Of a DNA stretch of 64,000 nucleotides, positions 56,116-64,000 are shown in pieces. The notes under the pieces were generated by a model that worked only from the letters and a program-made list of their open reading frames with translations, was not told the origin of the DNA and ran no database searches. A program made the position numbers and the translations under genes. The DNA lies in the NCBI RefSeq assembly GCF_003185655.1, contig NZ_QHJQ01000014.1, forward strand, positions 1 to 64,000, read 5' to 3'. Each line of letters begins with the position of its first letter. Position 1 is the stretch's first letter. This DNA is from Coraliomargarita sinensis (lineage in GTDB: Bacteria > Verrucomicrobiota > Verrucomicrobiia > Opitutales > Coraliomargaritaceae).

Positions 56116-56643
56116 TCAGCCGAAGCGTTTTTTATGTTCCCGGGAAACGGTGATATATTTTTCCGCCATCGACTTGAGTCCGTAACGCTCATCCTCCGTC
56201 AGCGGCCGAACTACCCTGGCAGGGCTACCCAAAACGAGCGAGCCCTCCGGGATTTCCGTGCCTTTTGTGACGAGTGCACCGGCGCCTACGATGGATTGAG
56301 CGCCAATAACCGCACCGTCCAGAACTGTGGCCTGCATGCCGATGAGGCACTCATCGCCGATCTCACAGGCGTGGATCATGGCAGCATGACCGATGGTGAC
56401 GAATTTCCCGATCTTGACCCCGTAGTCGTCGGCCAGATGCACGACAGAACCGTCCTGAATGTTTGAGCCTTCGCCGACCTCAATCCGGTTGATGTCGCCG
56501 CGGAGGACGGCGTTGTGCCAAACACTGGAATTCTTAGCGAGTCTGACGGAGCCGATGACAATTGCCCCGCTGGCGACGTAGGCGGACGATTCAATCTCGG
56601 GTGTTTGATCGAGATACTTGGCGAGCCGTTCTACGATCGTCAT
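56116..56643 (-). CDS. Gamma carbonic anhydrase-like hexapeptide protein
   Basis: 175 residues of left-handed beta-helix repeats: ASGAIVIGSVRLAKNSSVWHNAVLRGDINRIEVGEGSNIQDGSVVH, IGHAAMIHACEIGDECLIGMQATVLDGAVIGAQSIVGAGALVTKGTEIPEGSLVLGSPARVVRPL. Histidines that ligate the metal are in VVHLADD and IGHAAMIHAC. YrdA/CaiE-like members bind zinc or iron; carbonic anhydrase action is not shown for most. It follows clpP by 12 bases. Confidence 0.92.
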   Translation of the reverse strand: MTIVERLAKYLDQTPEIESSAYVASGAIVIGSVRLAKNSSVWHNAVLRGDINRIEVGEGSNIQDGSVVHLADDYGVKIGKFVTIGHAAMIHACEIGDECLIGMQATVLDGAVIGAQSIVGAGALVTKGTEIPEGSLVLGSPARVVRPLTEDERYGLKSMAEKYITVSREHKKRFG

Positions 56644-56655
56644 GGCTAGTATTTC

Positions 56656-57234
56656 CTATATCTTATCCACGACGGCGTCAGCCAGACCGTATTGGATGGC
56701 CTCGTCGGCGGTCATGTAAAAGTCGCGGTCGGTGTCCTTTTGGATCTTTTCCAGCGGTTGACCGGAGCTCTCCGCGAGGATGGCATTCAGTTCGTCCCGC
56801 AGGCGCTCCATTTCCTGGGCCTGAATATGGATGTCGACGGCGACGGCCACCATCTGTCCGGAAATCAGAGGCTGGTGGATGAGGACACGGGAGTGCGGGT
56901 AGAGTAGGCGTTTGCCCTTATCCGCGCCGCAGAGCAGGATCGAGCCCATGCTAGCAGCCATTCCCGTTACGACTACCTTGATTGGCGAGCTGATCAGCTT
57001 CATGGTGTCGTAGATGGCCATGCCTGCCGTGATGGAACCGCCGGGTGTGTTGATATAGAAAGTGATTTCTTTACCCGGATCCTTGGTCTCGAGGTAGAGC
57101 AGCTTCTCGGTCACATCGCGGGCCGACTTGTCGCTGACTTCGCCCCAAAGGAAGACTTTACGTTCATCCAGGAAAGTTTCCTGAATTTTGATTGGGTTCT
57201 CTTTTTCTTCTTTGGATTTGTTTTTGTCGGACAT
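56656..57234 (-). CDS. clpP: ATP-dependent Clp protease proteolytic subunit
   Basis: 192 residues. Catalytic S95 in GMAASMGSILL, H120 in HSRVLIHQPL and the Asp in DTDRDFYM. YINTPGGSITAGMAIYDTMKLI is the substrate groove. The first 20 residues are a charged N-terminal extension (SDKNKSKEEKENPI) instead of the usual short start. ClpP forms the 14-mer protease with ClpX or ClpA, which are not here. It is followed by the gamma carbonic anhydrase gene. Confidence 0.95.
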   Translation of the reverse strand: MSDKNKSKEEKENPIKIQETFLDERKVFLWGEVSDKSARDVTEKLLYLETKDPGKEITFYINTPGGSITAGMAIYDTMKLISSPIKVVVTGMAASMGSILLCGADKGKRLLYPHSRVLIHQPLISGQMVAVAVDIHIQAQEMERLRDELNAILAESSGQPLEKIQKDTDRDFYMTADEAIQYGLADAVVDKI

Positions 57235-57302
57235 CGTAAATCTTAGTTCTTGGTTTGTAGCAAGCAGAGCACAGCTTCGTGAACTTTCAAGCTGCGACTG
57301 CT

Positions 57303-57749
57303 TTAGTCCACCTCTATTTTATTGACGCGTCGCTCGTGGCGCCCCCCTTCGAATTCGGAATCCAGCCATTTGTTGACGATTTTAAGGGCCAACTCCTCCG
57401 GAACCGGGCGTGCCCCGATCGCGATACAGTTGGCATTGTTGTGCTCTTTCGTCATCTGAGCAGACCATTCATTCCAGCAGAGCCCGCAACGCACGCCTTT
57501 TACCTTGTTGGCCACAATGGCTTCCCCGTTGCCGCTACCGCCCAGCACGATGCCGTAGTCCGCTTTTCCACTGGCGACGGCCTCCGCTGCCGGGCGGATG
57601 AAGTCGGGGTAGTCACAGGACTCGGCTGAGTCGCAGCCACAATCGATGACTTCATGGCCGCGTGCTTTCAGCAGCGCCACAATCGGTGCTTTTAAGGGAA
57701 ATCCGGCATGATCTGTGCCGATGGAAACTGTAATCTGACGCTCACTCAT
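57303..57749 (-). CDS. rpiB: Ribose-5-phosphate isomerase B
   Basis: 148 residues of the RpiB/LacAB family. VSIGTDHAGFPLKAPIVALLKARGHEVIDCG is the N-terminal phosphate region, and YGIVLGGSGNGEAIVANKVKGVRCGLCWNEWSA has the GGSGNGE form seen in actinobacterial enzymes (Glu base) instead of the GTGIGM form with a catalytic Cys. It interconverts ribose-5-phosphate and ribulose-5-phosphate. Allose-6-phosphate use cannot be excluded. Confidence 0.9.
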   Translation of the reverse strand: MSERQITVSIGTDHAGFPLKAPIVALLKARGHEVIDCGCDSAESCDYPDFIRPAAEAVASGKADYGIVLGGSGNGEAIVANKVKGVRCGLCWNEWSAQMTKEHNNANCIAIGARPVPEELALKIVNKWLDSEFEGGRHERRVNKIEVD

Positions 57750-57799
57750 TGTGTCGGGGATAGTGCTTCCTCCTTTTGGACGTAAATCTCAACCAAAAT

Positions 57800-59020
57800 T
57801 TAAGTTTTCAGCCGTTCGTGCCCGCGCACCAACTCGAAAAGAACGATGGAAACCGTGACCAGCGACATGCCGATAACGGCGACGGCACCGGGGCTCGACT
57901 GGCTGAGTATCCAGTAGCCAAGAAAAGGGGCCATGGTGCCGCGAAGCCCGGTCAGTGCCATGTGCATGCTCATGTAGGAAGAGACCTTTTCGTCCGGAGC
58001 AATTTTGGTGACCCACAGGCTCCAGAAGATTTTTCCCCCACCCATGGCCAAACCCTGGAAGGCCATGGCAATGCCGAGCACAATCAGGTTCGAGCTGAAG
58101 AAAAATAAGCCGATACTGAAAAGGAAGAGGGCGTTGAGCAAATTCCGCGTGGTGACAAAATGCAGGCGGTCGAAGAAATAGCCCCACATTTTCGTGCTCA
58201 GAATTCGCGCGATTGCCGGAATGACCATCATGAGCACGGCGATCGTGGTATTATCCGCGTTGATACCGAATTTTGGATTGGCCAGGTAGTCGACCCGGAC
58301 GGGGAGTGCGATAAGGTTGCCGAGCCCGAGCAGCATCCATGAGCCGAGCAGGAAGCCGAAGAATTTATCTTTCCAGATGAGGCTGAAGTTTTGCCAGGGA
58401 TTGCCCACATGATCGCGCGAGAGTGGTGAACTGGGCATCCGCGAGCAGGCGTAAGCCGAGGTCAGGGCAGCCACGATCATAGCCAGAAAAATGAGCGGAT
58501 AAGCGCTGATCTTCCAGTCGAGGACCAGCCCGCCGGAATAGGAGAAGAGAATGGCAAAAGCGGCCGTCAGGATAAAGGGAACGGTCATGCGGCTGCCCCG
58601 TTCCTTCGCCGTGTAGTTCTCGGTATAGATTTGCAGCATGAGTGGCCCGTGCTGTACGGCAGCCATCTGGCTGGTGACGGCAAAGAGTGTGAATAACAGA
58701 AGGGTACTGAAGGCGCTGGCGCCGAGCAGGAGCAAAGCGGATCCGCCGAAAACAACCGCGCAGGCCAAGCTCGGGCGGGCTTTGAAATGAGCTGCGATGA
58801 AAAGCGTCAACGGCGTTAGCAGGAAGCCGATCGGGCCCGAGCCGGCAATAAACGCCTTGTGCGTCTCGCTCGCGTCGAAGTATCTGATGGCAATGACCAG
58901 CGCAAATGTGTTCCAGCCGGCTTCCAGAATTCCATAAAACGGAGCCTTGATCCGGTCGTAGAGGTAAGTTGCGGCGGCGAACTTCGAACGTTGAACGTCC
59001 AACGTCGAATCTTGAGTCAT
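57800..59020 (-). CDS. Major facilitator superfamily transporter
   Basis: 406 residues, about 11-12 helices, for example AFIAGSGPIGFLLTPLTLFIAAHF, LLLLGASAFSTLLLFTLFAV, RGSRMTVPFILTAAFAILFSYSGGLVL, TIAVLMMVIPAIARILSTKMWG and NLIVLGIAMAFQGLAMGG. No substrate is predictable. The first nine codons after the start overlap the heptad repeat (58978-59009), so the start may really be further in, at a codon near 58975 or later. Confidence 0.82.
   Translation of the reverse strand: MTQDSTLDVQRSKFAAATYLYDRIKAPFYGILEAGWNTFALVIAIRYFDASETHKAFIAGSGPIGFLLTPLTLFIAAHFKARPSLACAVVFGGSALLLLGASAFSTLLLFTLFAVTSQMAAVQHGPLMLQIYTENYTAKERGSRMTVPFILTAAFAILFSYSGGLVLDWKISAYPLIFLAMIVAALTSAYACSRMPSSPLSRDHVGNPWQNFSLIWKDKFFGFLLGSWMLLGLGNLIALPVRVDYLANPKFGINADNTTIAVLMMVIPAIARILSTKMWGYFFDRLHFVTTRNLLNALFLFSIGLFFFSSNLIVLGIAMAFQGLAMGGGKIFWSLWVTKIAPDEKVSSYMSMHMALTGLRGTMAPFLGYWILSQSSPGAVAVIGMSLVTVSIVLFELVRGHERLKT
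58978..59009. repeat. Degenerate heptad repeat at the 5' end of the MFS gene
   Basis: Reading the minus strand, units TTCGACG, TTGGACG, TTCAACG, TTCGAAG, TTCG follow one another, each seven bases. It is the same heptad family as 30946-31000 but diverged. It lies within the first 15 codons of the MFS frame, coding TLDVQRSKF. Confidence 0.75.
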
Positions 59021-59077
59021 CTCTTAACCTCTAGTTGCGTGTGCCACTCTGCGTCGAACGTACATAGGCCGAAGGAC

Positions 59078-60064
59078 TCATTTGCTCCATTCGAGCATGC
59101 GCTTGATCGGATCATAAGCCTTGCGACGGATGTCCTCCGGCATTTCGATCTGTGGCGACATATTCTTCAGGCAGTCGCGCAATTTCTCAATCGTGTTCAT
59201 TTTCATGAAGCGGCACTCGTTACAGGCGCAGGTATCTGTCGGTCCGGCGATGAAAGTTTTGTCGGGGACCTCACGCTGGAGGCGATGTATCATCCCGGTT
59301 TCGGTGACGACAATGAATTCCTTGGCCTCGCTATCGCGACAGAAGCCGACCATCTTCTCCGTACTGCAAACCTCGTCGGCGTTGTCCCGAACAGTCTCCA
59401 CACATTCCGGGTGAGCCACAACGAGTGCGTCGGGGAACTTGAGTTTCAGCCGTTCGATCGACTGCTGGGTGAAAAGCACGTGGGCGTAACAGGATCCCGG
59501 CCAGAGTTGCATCTCGCGGCCGGTTTGTTTCGAAACCCACTGTCCGAGATTCTGATCCGGGACGAAAAGGATCGGCCGGTCCTCGGGCACCTTCTCAACA
59601 ATCTTCATGGCATTACCGCTGGTGCAGATCACATCCGTGAGCGCTTTGACTGCGGCCGAGCAATTGATGTAGGCCACGACGTAAACATCCGGATGTGCCT
59701 CCTTGTATTCTGCCAGCTTCTCTGCCGGGCAGGAGTCCGAGAGCGAGCAACCCGCATCCATGTCCGGCAGGAGCACGGGTTTGTCCGGGTTCACAATTTT
59801 GGCCGTTTCCGCCATAAAATGGACACCACAAAATACGATACAGTCAGCGTCAGCCTCTTCAGCCCGATAAGCCAGGCCGAGAGAGTCGCCCACGTAGTCG
59901 GCCACACGCTGGATTTCCTCCACCTGATAGTTATGGGCCAGTATGACGGCGTTACGTTCTTTCTTTAGTGCAAGCACCTCTTCCTGAATCGCAGACAGCG
60001 GTGTGTTCTCTTCGCCCTTTGGAGCGAAGACCATTGGTTCATAGTTGAGGGTTGCTGCGGGCAT
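59078..60064 (-). CDS. nadA: Quinolinate synthase A
   Basis: 328 residues. NadA joins iminoaspartate and dihydroxyacetone phosphate to quinolinate with a [4Fe-4S] cluster. AVILAHNYQVEEIQRVADYVGDSLGLAYRA, CIVFCGVHFMAETAKIVNP, LLPDMDAGCSLSDSC, YINCSAAVKALTDVICTSGNA, and DTCACNECRFMKMNT hold the cluster cysteines. nadB and nadC are not near. The gap to dps of about 200 bases is noncoding and holds the promoter of both. Confidence 0.95.
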   Translation of the reverse strand: MPAATLNYEPMVFAPKGEENTPLSAIQEEVLALKKERNAVILAHNYQVEEIQRVADYVGDSLGLAYRAEEADADCIVFCGVHFMAETAKIVNPDKPVLLPDMDAGCSLSDSCPAEKLAEYKEAHPDVYVVAYINCSAAVKALTDVICTSGNAMKIVEKVPEDRPILFVPDQNLGQWVSKQTGREMQLWPGSCYAHVLFTQQSIERLKLKFPDALVVAHPECVETVRDNADEVCSTEKMVGFCRDSEAKEFIVVTETGMIHRLQREVPDKTFIAGPTDTCACNECRFMKMNTIEKLRDCLKNMSPQIEMPEDIRRKAYDPIKRMLEWSK

Positions 60065-60269
60065 AGGTAAAATTGGAACGGGTTAAATTCGGATTCCTTC
60101 CTATTGAAGTCAAGCAGCGGAATCGGACAGTTCTCACAATCTGCTCATCAGTAAGTGCGTCGCATATCTTTACTCCAACACGGATGAATCAAGTGATCGC
60201 TCTTTGCGAAGCCATAATCGAGGGGGGCTTTTCTTCTGATGTGGGTTTACAATACGATCAAAGGACTTT

Positions 60270-60749
60270 ATGATTATAAATATGGCTAAAAAGAAACAAG
60301 CAGTACGCAAAGCAGATCCAGTCATTAACGGCCTCAGGCAGGTTGTTGCGGATTCTTACGCCGTTCTCGGCCAAACGCATATTTGTCACTGGAATGTGCG
60401 CGGGCACAACTTCTTCTCCTTGCACACTGCTTTTGAGGAGCAATACACCGAGCTCTTCACCGCAGTGGATGAGATTGCCGAGCGTATTCGTGCACTGGGT
60501 GCTTTGGCGCCCGGCGGTTTGGGAAACTTGGCCAAGATGGCCGGGATTAAGGAAATTCCAGAAGATACACCGGCCGATGAAATGGTGGCTCACCTTGTGC
60601 GGGCGAATAAGAGGCTAGTGGCAAATCTACAAAAAGCTCGGGATGCCGCCGCAAAGTCTGGAGATGCGGAAACCGAGGATCTTATGATCGCGCGTATCCA
60701 AGTGCACGAAAAGACGATCTGGATGTTGGATAGCTTCCTCGCCGCCTGA
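60270..60749 (+). CDS. Dps-like DNA-starvation ferritin
   Basis: 159 residues. The ferroxidase region is QTHICHWNVRGHNFFSLHTAFEEQYTELFTAVDEIAERIRALG, with typical HWNV...D/E positions. Dps proteins bind iron and DNA, protecting from hydrogen peroxide. AAGGA lies four or five bases before the ATG at 60270; an ATG at 60282 (MAKKKQAVRK) lacks one. It overlaps nothing; the SDR/DUF2867 gene starts 5 bases later. Confidence 0.93.
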   Translation: MIINMAKKKQAVRKADPVINGLRQVVADSYAVLGQTHICHWNVRGHNFFSLHTAFEEQYTELFTAVDEIAERIRALGALAPGGLGNLAKMAGIKEIPEDTPADEMVAHLVRANKRLVANLQKARDAAAKSGDAETEDLMIARIQVHEKTIWMLDSFLAA

Positions 60750-60753
60750 TTTT

Positions 60754-62205
60754 ATGCCCGCCGACTCCCGCTCGCGACCACTGGTAGCACTGGCTGGTGC
60801 CAGCGGGTTTGTCGGCACGCATCTGCGTGAGCATTTAAGTGGAAGCTACGACTTTCGTGCGATTAGTCGCAGTCCGAGTGTCGTTGAGCAACAGTCCGGC
60901 CAAGGCACAACTGAATGGCGCCAATGCGACCTTTACTCGCTTCCCCGTGTTACCGAAGCGTTGGAAGGTTGCGATTATGGTATCTACTTGGTGCACTCGA
61001 TGGCGCCCTCAAGCCGTCTGATCCAGAGCCGCTTCGAAGACACAGACCTGTTGCTGGCTGACAATTTCATTCGTGCTGCGGAGGCGGCAGGTCTCAAGCA
61101 CGTGGTATACTTAAGCGGGCTGATGCCTAAAGAGAAGGAAGGTTTGTCTCCGCACCTCAAGAGCCGTTTAGAGGTCGAAGGCGTGCTGCGCTCGCGTTCC
61201 GTCAAAGTGACCGTCTTGAGGGCTGGCCTTATCTTTGGGCCGGGAGGCTCGTCGTTTTCTTTATTGATCAATCTTGTGAGACGTTTGCCGATTATGTTGC
61301 TGCCGGCATGGGTTCGTTCACAGACCCATTCGATTGATATTACTGATGTCTGTCAGGCGTTTGAGCTCAGTTTGGTGGATGCGGACTTGGCGGGTGGCAC
61401 TTACGATCTGGGTGGCCATGAGGCAATGTCCTACCGGGAAATGATCAAAAGAACGGCAGCACTGCTCGGAAAGAATGCCCGGTTTATCAATTTTCCCTAC
61501 AACGCATTCGGTCTGTCCAAGCAATGGGTGGCTTTGTTCGGGAGCGTGCCTCCGGCTTTGGTGGGGCCTCTGCAGGAAAGTCTGCAGTACGACTTGGTGG
61601 CGAGCCCGAACCCCTTGCTGGATCGCCTGCGGGAACGGATGATTCCCTTTGAAGAATCTTTCGCCAGAAGTGTGGATGAAGGCGGCAATCCAAAGCCGAA
61701 CCCGCGAAGCCGCACTCAAGCGGCCGACCAAGCCTCTTTAAAGGCGGAAAAAAGGGTTCGCTCGGTTCAGCGGATGGGCTACCCGAAGGATTGGTCGGCC
61801 AAAGATGTCGCGACCGAGTATGGAGTTTGGCTGACGAGGCGCTTCCGGGGTATCATTCGTGCAGATACGGATTCTGAAGGCATCGTGCGCTTCTCGCTTT
61901 TAACCCGGCGTGTTTGTCTTTTGGAGCTCAGCCCGACGCCCTACTCGAGAGGAAATCCGAGACGCTGCGCATTCTACATTTCGGGTGGAATTCTCTCCCG
62001 CCAGGTGGATCCGCCCGGACGTCTTGAATTCAGGCTCTTTCCGGAACTTCCCTGCATGATTGCCTCGATTCATGGCTTTGCGCCGACCTTACCCTGGTGG
62101 CTCTATGCCAACACACAAGCCCGCCTGCATCTGCGGGTCATGCGCGCCTTTCGCAGGCACATGTCCAAATTGCGGGAGGTGCCGCGAAGCGACACCAATC
62201 ACTGA
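60754..62205 (+). CDS. SDR-family oxidoreductase fused to DUF2867-like domain
   Basis: 483 residues. Residues about 10-290 are an atypical NAD(P)-binding SDR: VALAGASGFVGTHLREHL, DYGIYLVHSMAPSS, AAEAAGLKHVVYLSGLMPK, VTVLRAGLIFGPGGSSFSLL. The second part (about 335-470) has GYPKDWSAKDVATEYGVWL, and a lipid-cyclase-like end FRLFPELPCMIASIHGFAPTLPWWLY. DUF2867 proteins are of unknown role. It starts five bases past dps. Confidence 0.75.
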   Translation: MPADSRSRPLVALAGASGFVGTHLREHLSGSYDFRAISRSPSVVEQQSGQGTTEWRQCDLYSLPRVTEALEGCDYGIYLVHSMAPSSRLIQSRFEDTDLLLADNFIRAAEAAGLKHVVYLSGLMPKEKEGLSPHLKSRLEVEGVLRSRSVKVTVLRAGLIFGPGGSSFSLLINLVRRLPIMLLPAWVRSQTHSIDITDVCQAFELSLVDADLAGGTYDLGGHEAMSYREMIKRTAALLGKNARFINFPYNAFGLSKQWVALFGSVPPALVGPLQESLQYDLVASPNPLLDRLRERMIPFEESFARSVDEGGNPKPNPRSRTQAADQASLKAEKRVRSVQRMGYPKDWSAKDVATEYGVWLTRRFRGIIRADTDSEGIVRFSLLTRRVCLLELSPTPYSRGNPRRCAFYISGGILSRQVDPPGRLEFRLFPELPCMIASIHGFAPTLPWWLYANTQARLHLRVMRAFRRHMSKLREVPRSDTNH

Positions 62206-62212
62206 TTTTCCC

Positions 62213-62791
62213 TTACCGAAGGAGGATAAGGTCCGCCCGGCGATCTTCCGAAGACTGCGACTTCGACAGGCCGGAAGTCGCTTCAAGGCTACCCTTGGAA
62301 AGCTTATCCACGCGCAACGGCGTGATGCCGAGTGTGCCGAGATAGTTGCTCACGCTTTCTGCGCGACGATCACCGAGTGCAAGGTTGTACTCCGCAGTGC
62401 CGTACCAGTCGCAATGGCCCTCGACCAGAAGGCCCATGGATGGGTTCTGTTCCAGATAGTCCGCTGCTTGCTGCAGCTTGCTGCGTTCGGCAGCTGAGAT
62501 CGAGGAAGAGTCGAAGCCGAAATAAATCGAGGGCAGAACCCCTTCGACCATTTCGCGCCCGTTATACATGCCGTTGCTAATGCCGTCGCTACCGCTGCGA
62601 GGCTCCAGGCCGTCAGCGCCGATGCCATAGTCACCACCCATACCGCTTTCGGGAACAAAGTCGCCGCCATAGTCGCTTTGGCTGCCCGTGACACCGCCGG
62701 ACAATTGGGTGGGTGCTTGCTTCTTAGTGCAGCCTGTGAAGACAAGGGCTGCGGCGAGAAGGAAAAAAACAATACGGGCGTGTTTATTCAT
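62213..62791 (-). CDS. pal: OmpA-family peptidoglycan-associated lipoprotein (Pal)
   Basis: 192 residues from ATG 62791. Lipobox LVFTGC, an acidic and Gly-rich linker (about 25-85), then the OmpA domain: IYFGFDSSSISAAERSKLQQAADYLEQNPSMGLLVEGHCDWYGTAEYNLALGDRRAESVSNYL. The NAL...RRA motif is the peptidoglycan-binding site. Pal joins the outer membrane to the wall through TolB; tol genes are not here. It converges on the SDR gene with a gap of seven bases. Confidence 0.92.
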   Translation of the reverse strand: MNKHARIVFFLLAAALVFTGCTKKQAPTQLSGGVTGSQSDYGGDFVPESGMGGDYGIGADGLEPRSGSDGISNGMYNGREMVEGVLPSIYFGFDSSSISAAERSKLQQAADYLEQNPSMGLLVEGHCDWYGTAEYNLALGDRRAESVSNYLGTLGITPLRVDKLSKGSLEATSGLSKSQSSEDRRADLILLR

Positions 62792-62874
62792 ACTCAGAAA
62801 TTGGTCGTAAGATTTGTTTCGGGCAAACATTTTCCTTTGTTTCCCGATAGAATTCGATCAAGCCACGGAATATC

Positions 62875-63693
62875 ATGCAAGCACCGGCCATTTTTCTCGT
62901 CGACAACGGTTCACTCCGACCCGAGGCCACCTTCGCGTTGCGTCGTCTGGCACAAGCACTGGGACGGGTGGTCGGGCGGGAGATTGAGGCCGTCAGCCTC
63001 TTGCACTCACACAAGATTCCTGCGGAGGAATTAAATGGGCAGCCGGCAACCATTGTAAAACGGCGGATGCGGGAACTCTTCAAGGCCGGTCAGCGTGAGT
63101 TTGTTATCCTGCCCCTGTTTCTCGGCCCGAGTTTGGCAATTACCGATTACTTGCCCCGCGTTGTGGAAGAACTCCGTGGCGAGCAGCCCGGCTTATCCGT
63201 CAAAATTGCCGAGCCGATCGCCGGCGCTGATGTGGACGAGCCCGACTACCGGCTTGCTCAAATGTTGGAGGATCACATACGACCGCTTCTGGATGCGCAG
63301 GGGGACGCAAAACTTGCGCTCGTCGACCACGGTACACCCATAAAACCGGTCAATCGGCTTAGGGATGCGGTGGCAGGGCAACTGGCCCGTCGATTGAACC
63401 AAAGCGTGCAGCCCTGCTCGATGGAGCGCCGCGACGGACCGGAATACGCTTTTAATGATCCTTTGCTGGAAAATCTTGCCACTATCGACGGCTATTCAGG
63501 CCAGCACTTGGTCCTAGCGATGTTTTTTCTCCTGCCCGGCCGTCATGCGGGCGAGGGGGGCGATGTTGCGGAAATCGCGGATAACCTGGTCGAGCAGGCG
63601 GGTTTTAAGTCTGTTCGGGTCAGTCCGTTGATTGGAGAGCATCCGCTCCTGCTGGAGATTTTAAAACAACGACTGAAACAAGTTGTGGACTGA
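62875..63693 (+). CDS. CbiX/sirohydrochlorin chelatase-like protein (variant)
   Basis: 272 residues in two CbiX/CbiK-like halves. The first, IFLVDNGSLRPEATFALRRLAQALG, has Asn where the family has the metal-binding His (HGS). The second, LALVDHGTPIKPVNRLRDAVAGQLARRLN, keeps the His. REFVILPLFLGPSLAITDYLP and LVLAMFFLLPGRHAGEGGDVAEIADNL are the companion segments. CbiX chelatases insert cobalt or nickel or iron in tetrapyrroles. With one active-type half its function may differ. No porphyrin or cobalamin genes are near. Confidence 0.72.
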   Translation: MQAPAIFLVDNGSLRPEATFALRRLAQALGRVVGREIEAVSLLHSHKIPAEELNGQPATIVKRRMRELFKAGQREFVILPLFLGPSLAITDYLPRVVEELRGEQPGLSVKIAEPIAGADVDEPDYRLAQMLEDHIRPLLDAQGDAKLALVDHGTPIKPVNRLRDAVAGQLARRLNQSVQPCSMERRDGPEYAFNDPLLENLATIDGYSGQHLVLAMFFLLPGRHAGEGGDVAEIADNLVEQAGFKSVRVSPLIGEHPLLLEILKQRLKQVVD

Positions 63694-63697
63694 GGGC

Positions 63698-64000
63698 TTA
63701 GTCGCCGATGGAAATCAAGCCTTTGTTGATCGCGTAACGCGTGAGACTGGCCACGTCGTGCAAGTCGAGTTTACGCATTAGATTGGTTCGGTGGTTTTCC
63801 GCTGTTTTGACGCTGATTTCCAGTTTCTGCGCAATTTCCCGCGTACTGTTACTCTCGGCGATGAGCTGCAGTATCTCGCGTTCGCGCTTCGTTAGTATGC
63901 TGATGCCGGTATCGCTTGTCTGTGGGTCGGCCATGGCATCGCGTAGCAGGAGGGCGACTTCCGGACCAAAATAACTACCGCCGCTTGAGACGATTTCGAC
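63698..64000 (-). CDS. LuxR/NarL-type response regulator, C-terminal part
   Basis: The frame runs off the window end; about 100 C-terminal residues are seen. [61 protein letters not shown] is a LuxR-type HTH. Upstream, [21 protein letters not shown] is still in frame, the linker end of a receiver-HTH regulator, so the ATG at 63934 is not the true start. The receiver lies outside the window. Confidence 0.9.
   Translation of the reverse strand, partial: VEIVSSGGSYFGPEVALLLRDAMADPQTSDTGISILTKREREILQLIAESNSTREIAQKLEISVKTAENHRTNLMRKLDLHDVASLTRYAINKGLISIGD

Noticed and set aside
58859..59968. 369-codon frame antisense to nadA and the MFS gene
   Set aside because: Spans two real genes and the repeat; no homology features.

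Overview
The window is chromosomal DNA from a Gram-negative bacterium. It most likely belongs to the Verrucomicrobiota, probably the Opitutae/Puniceicoccales side (inference). The reasons are an outer-membrane gene set (LptE-like, BamD-like, LptF and Pal proteins), a DUF6288 giant, a sialate O-acetylesterase-like hydrolase, a SET-domain methyltransferase, CARDB/RCC1 surface proteins, and a PilM/PilN/PilO/secretin locus that resembles in gene content the Akkermansia Amuc_1098-1102 cluster (from memory). Genes are tightly packed on both strands. I see no tRNA, rRNA, CRISPR array, prophage or complete IS element.

Layout. 0-3.7 kb: the tail of an IS200-like/RAYT transposase, a response regulator with a four-cysteine tail, panB-gpsA, and a SET-domain protein with a lysine-only tail. 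3.7-5.7 kb: a rhodanese/MauE/DUF1573 operon and a YjbQ protein. 5.7-15.6 kb: a 1186-residue DUF6288/PDZ protein, an exported enolase-superfamily protein, a divergent PurA, a tandem-thioredoxin protein and a sialate O-acetylesterase. 15.8-19.6 kb: guaB and menC-menE. 19.6-26.2 kb: an envelope and lipid block on the minus strand (rpmF-plsX-fabH-BamD-like-LptE-like), with elbB and uppP. 26.3-30.2 kb: trpD-glmM-TPR. 30.1-38.7 kb: surface polysaccharide genes (deacetylase, glycosyltransferase, sulfotransferase, GtrA), pyrE, lptF, pabB-pabC and a 31-residue basic protein of the AURKAIP1/COX24 type.

39.5-51.2 kb is the most striking part. It holds a five-gene PilM-PilN-PilO-periplasmic protein-secretin set running straight into a single 2300-residue secreted protein made of RCC1, CARDB and WFG-type beta modules. 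No pilin, PilB/PilT ATPase or PilC platform gene lies next to it. 51.7-64 kb: a membrane-anchored DUF748/AsmA-like protein, a rhomboid protease, feoA-feoB with a small cysteine-rich partner, clpP, a gamma carbonic anhydrase-like protein, rpiB, an MFS carrier, nadA, dps, an SDR/DUF2867 protein, pal, a CbiX-like protein and the C-terminal end of a LuxR-type response regulator cut by the window edge.

Several intergenic regions carry short phrase-like repeats: a 7-bp TTCGATG tandem, GATTAAGATT units, CCGTGAATG units, and a perfect 19-bp inverted repeat of REP type. In at least one case (the MFS gene) the repeat runs into a start region. Together with the transposase fragment they suggest REP/RAYT-type repeat spread in this genome.
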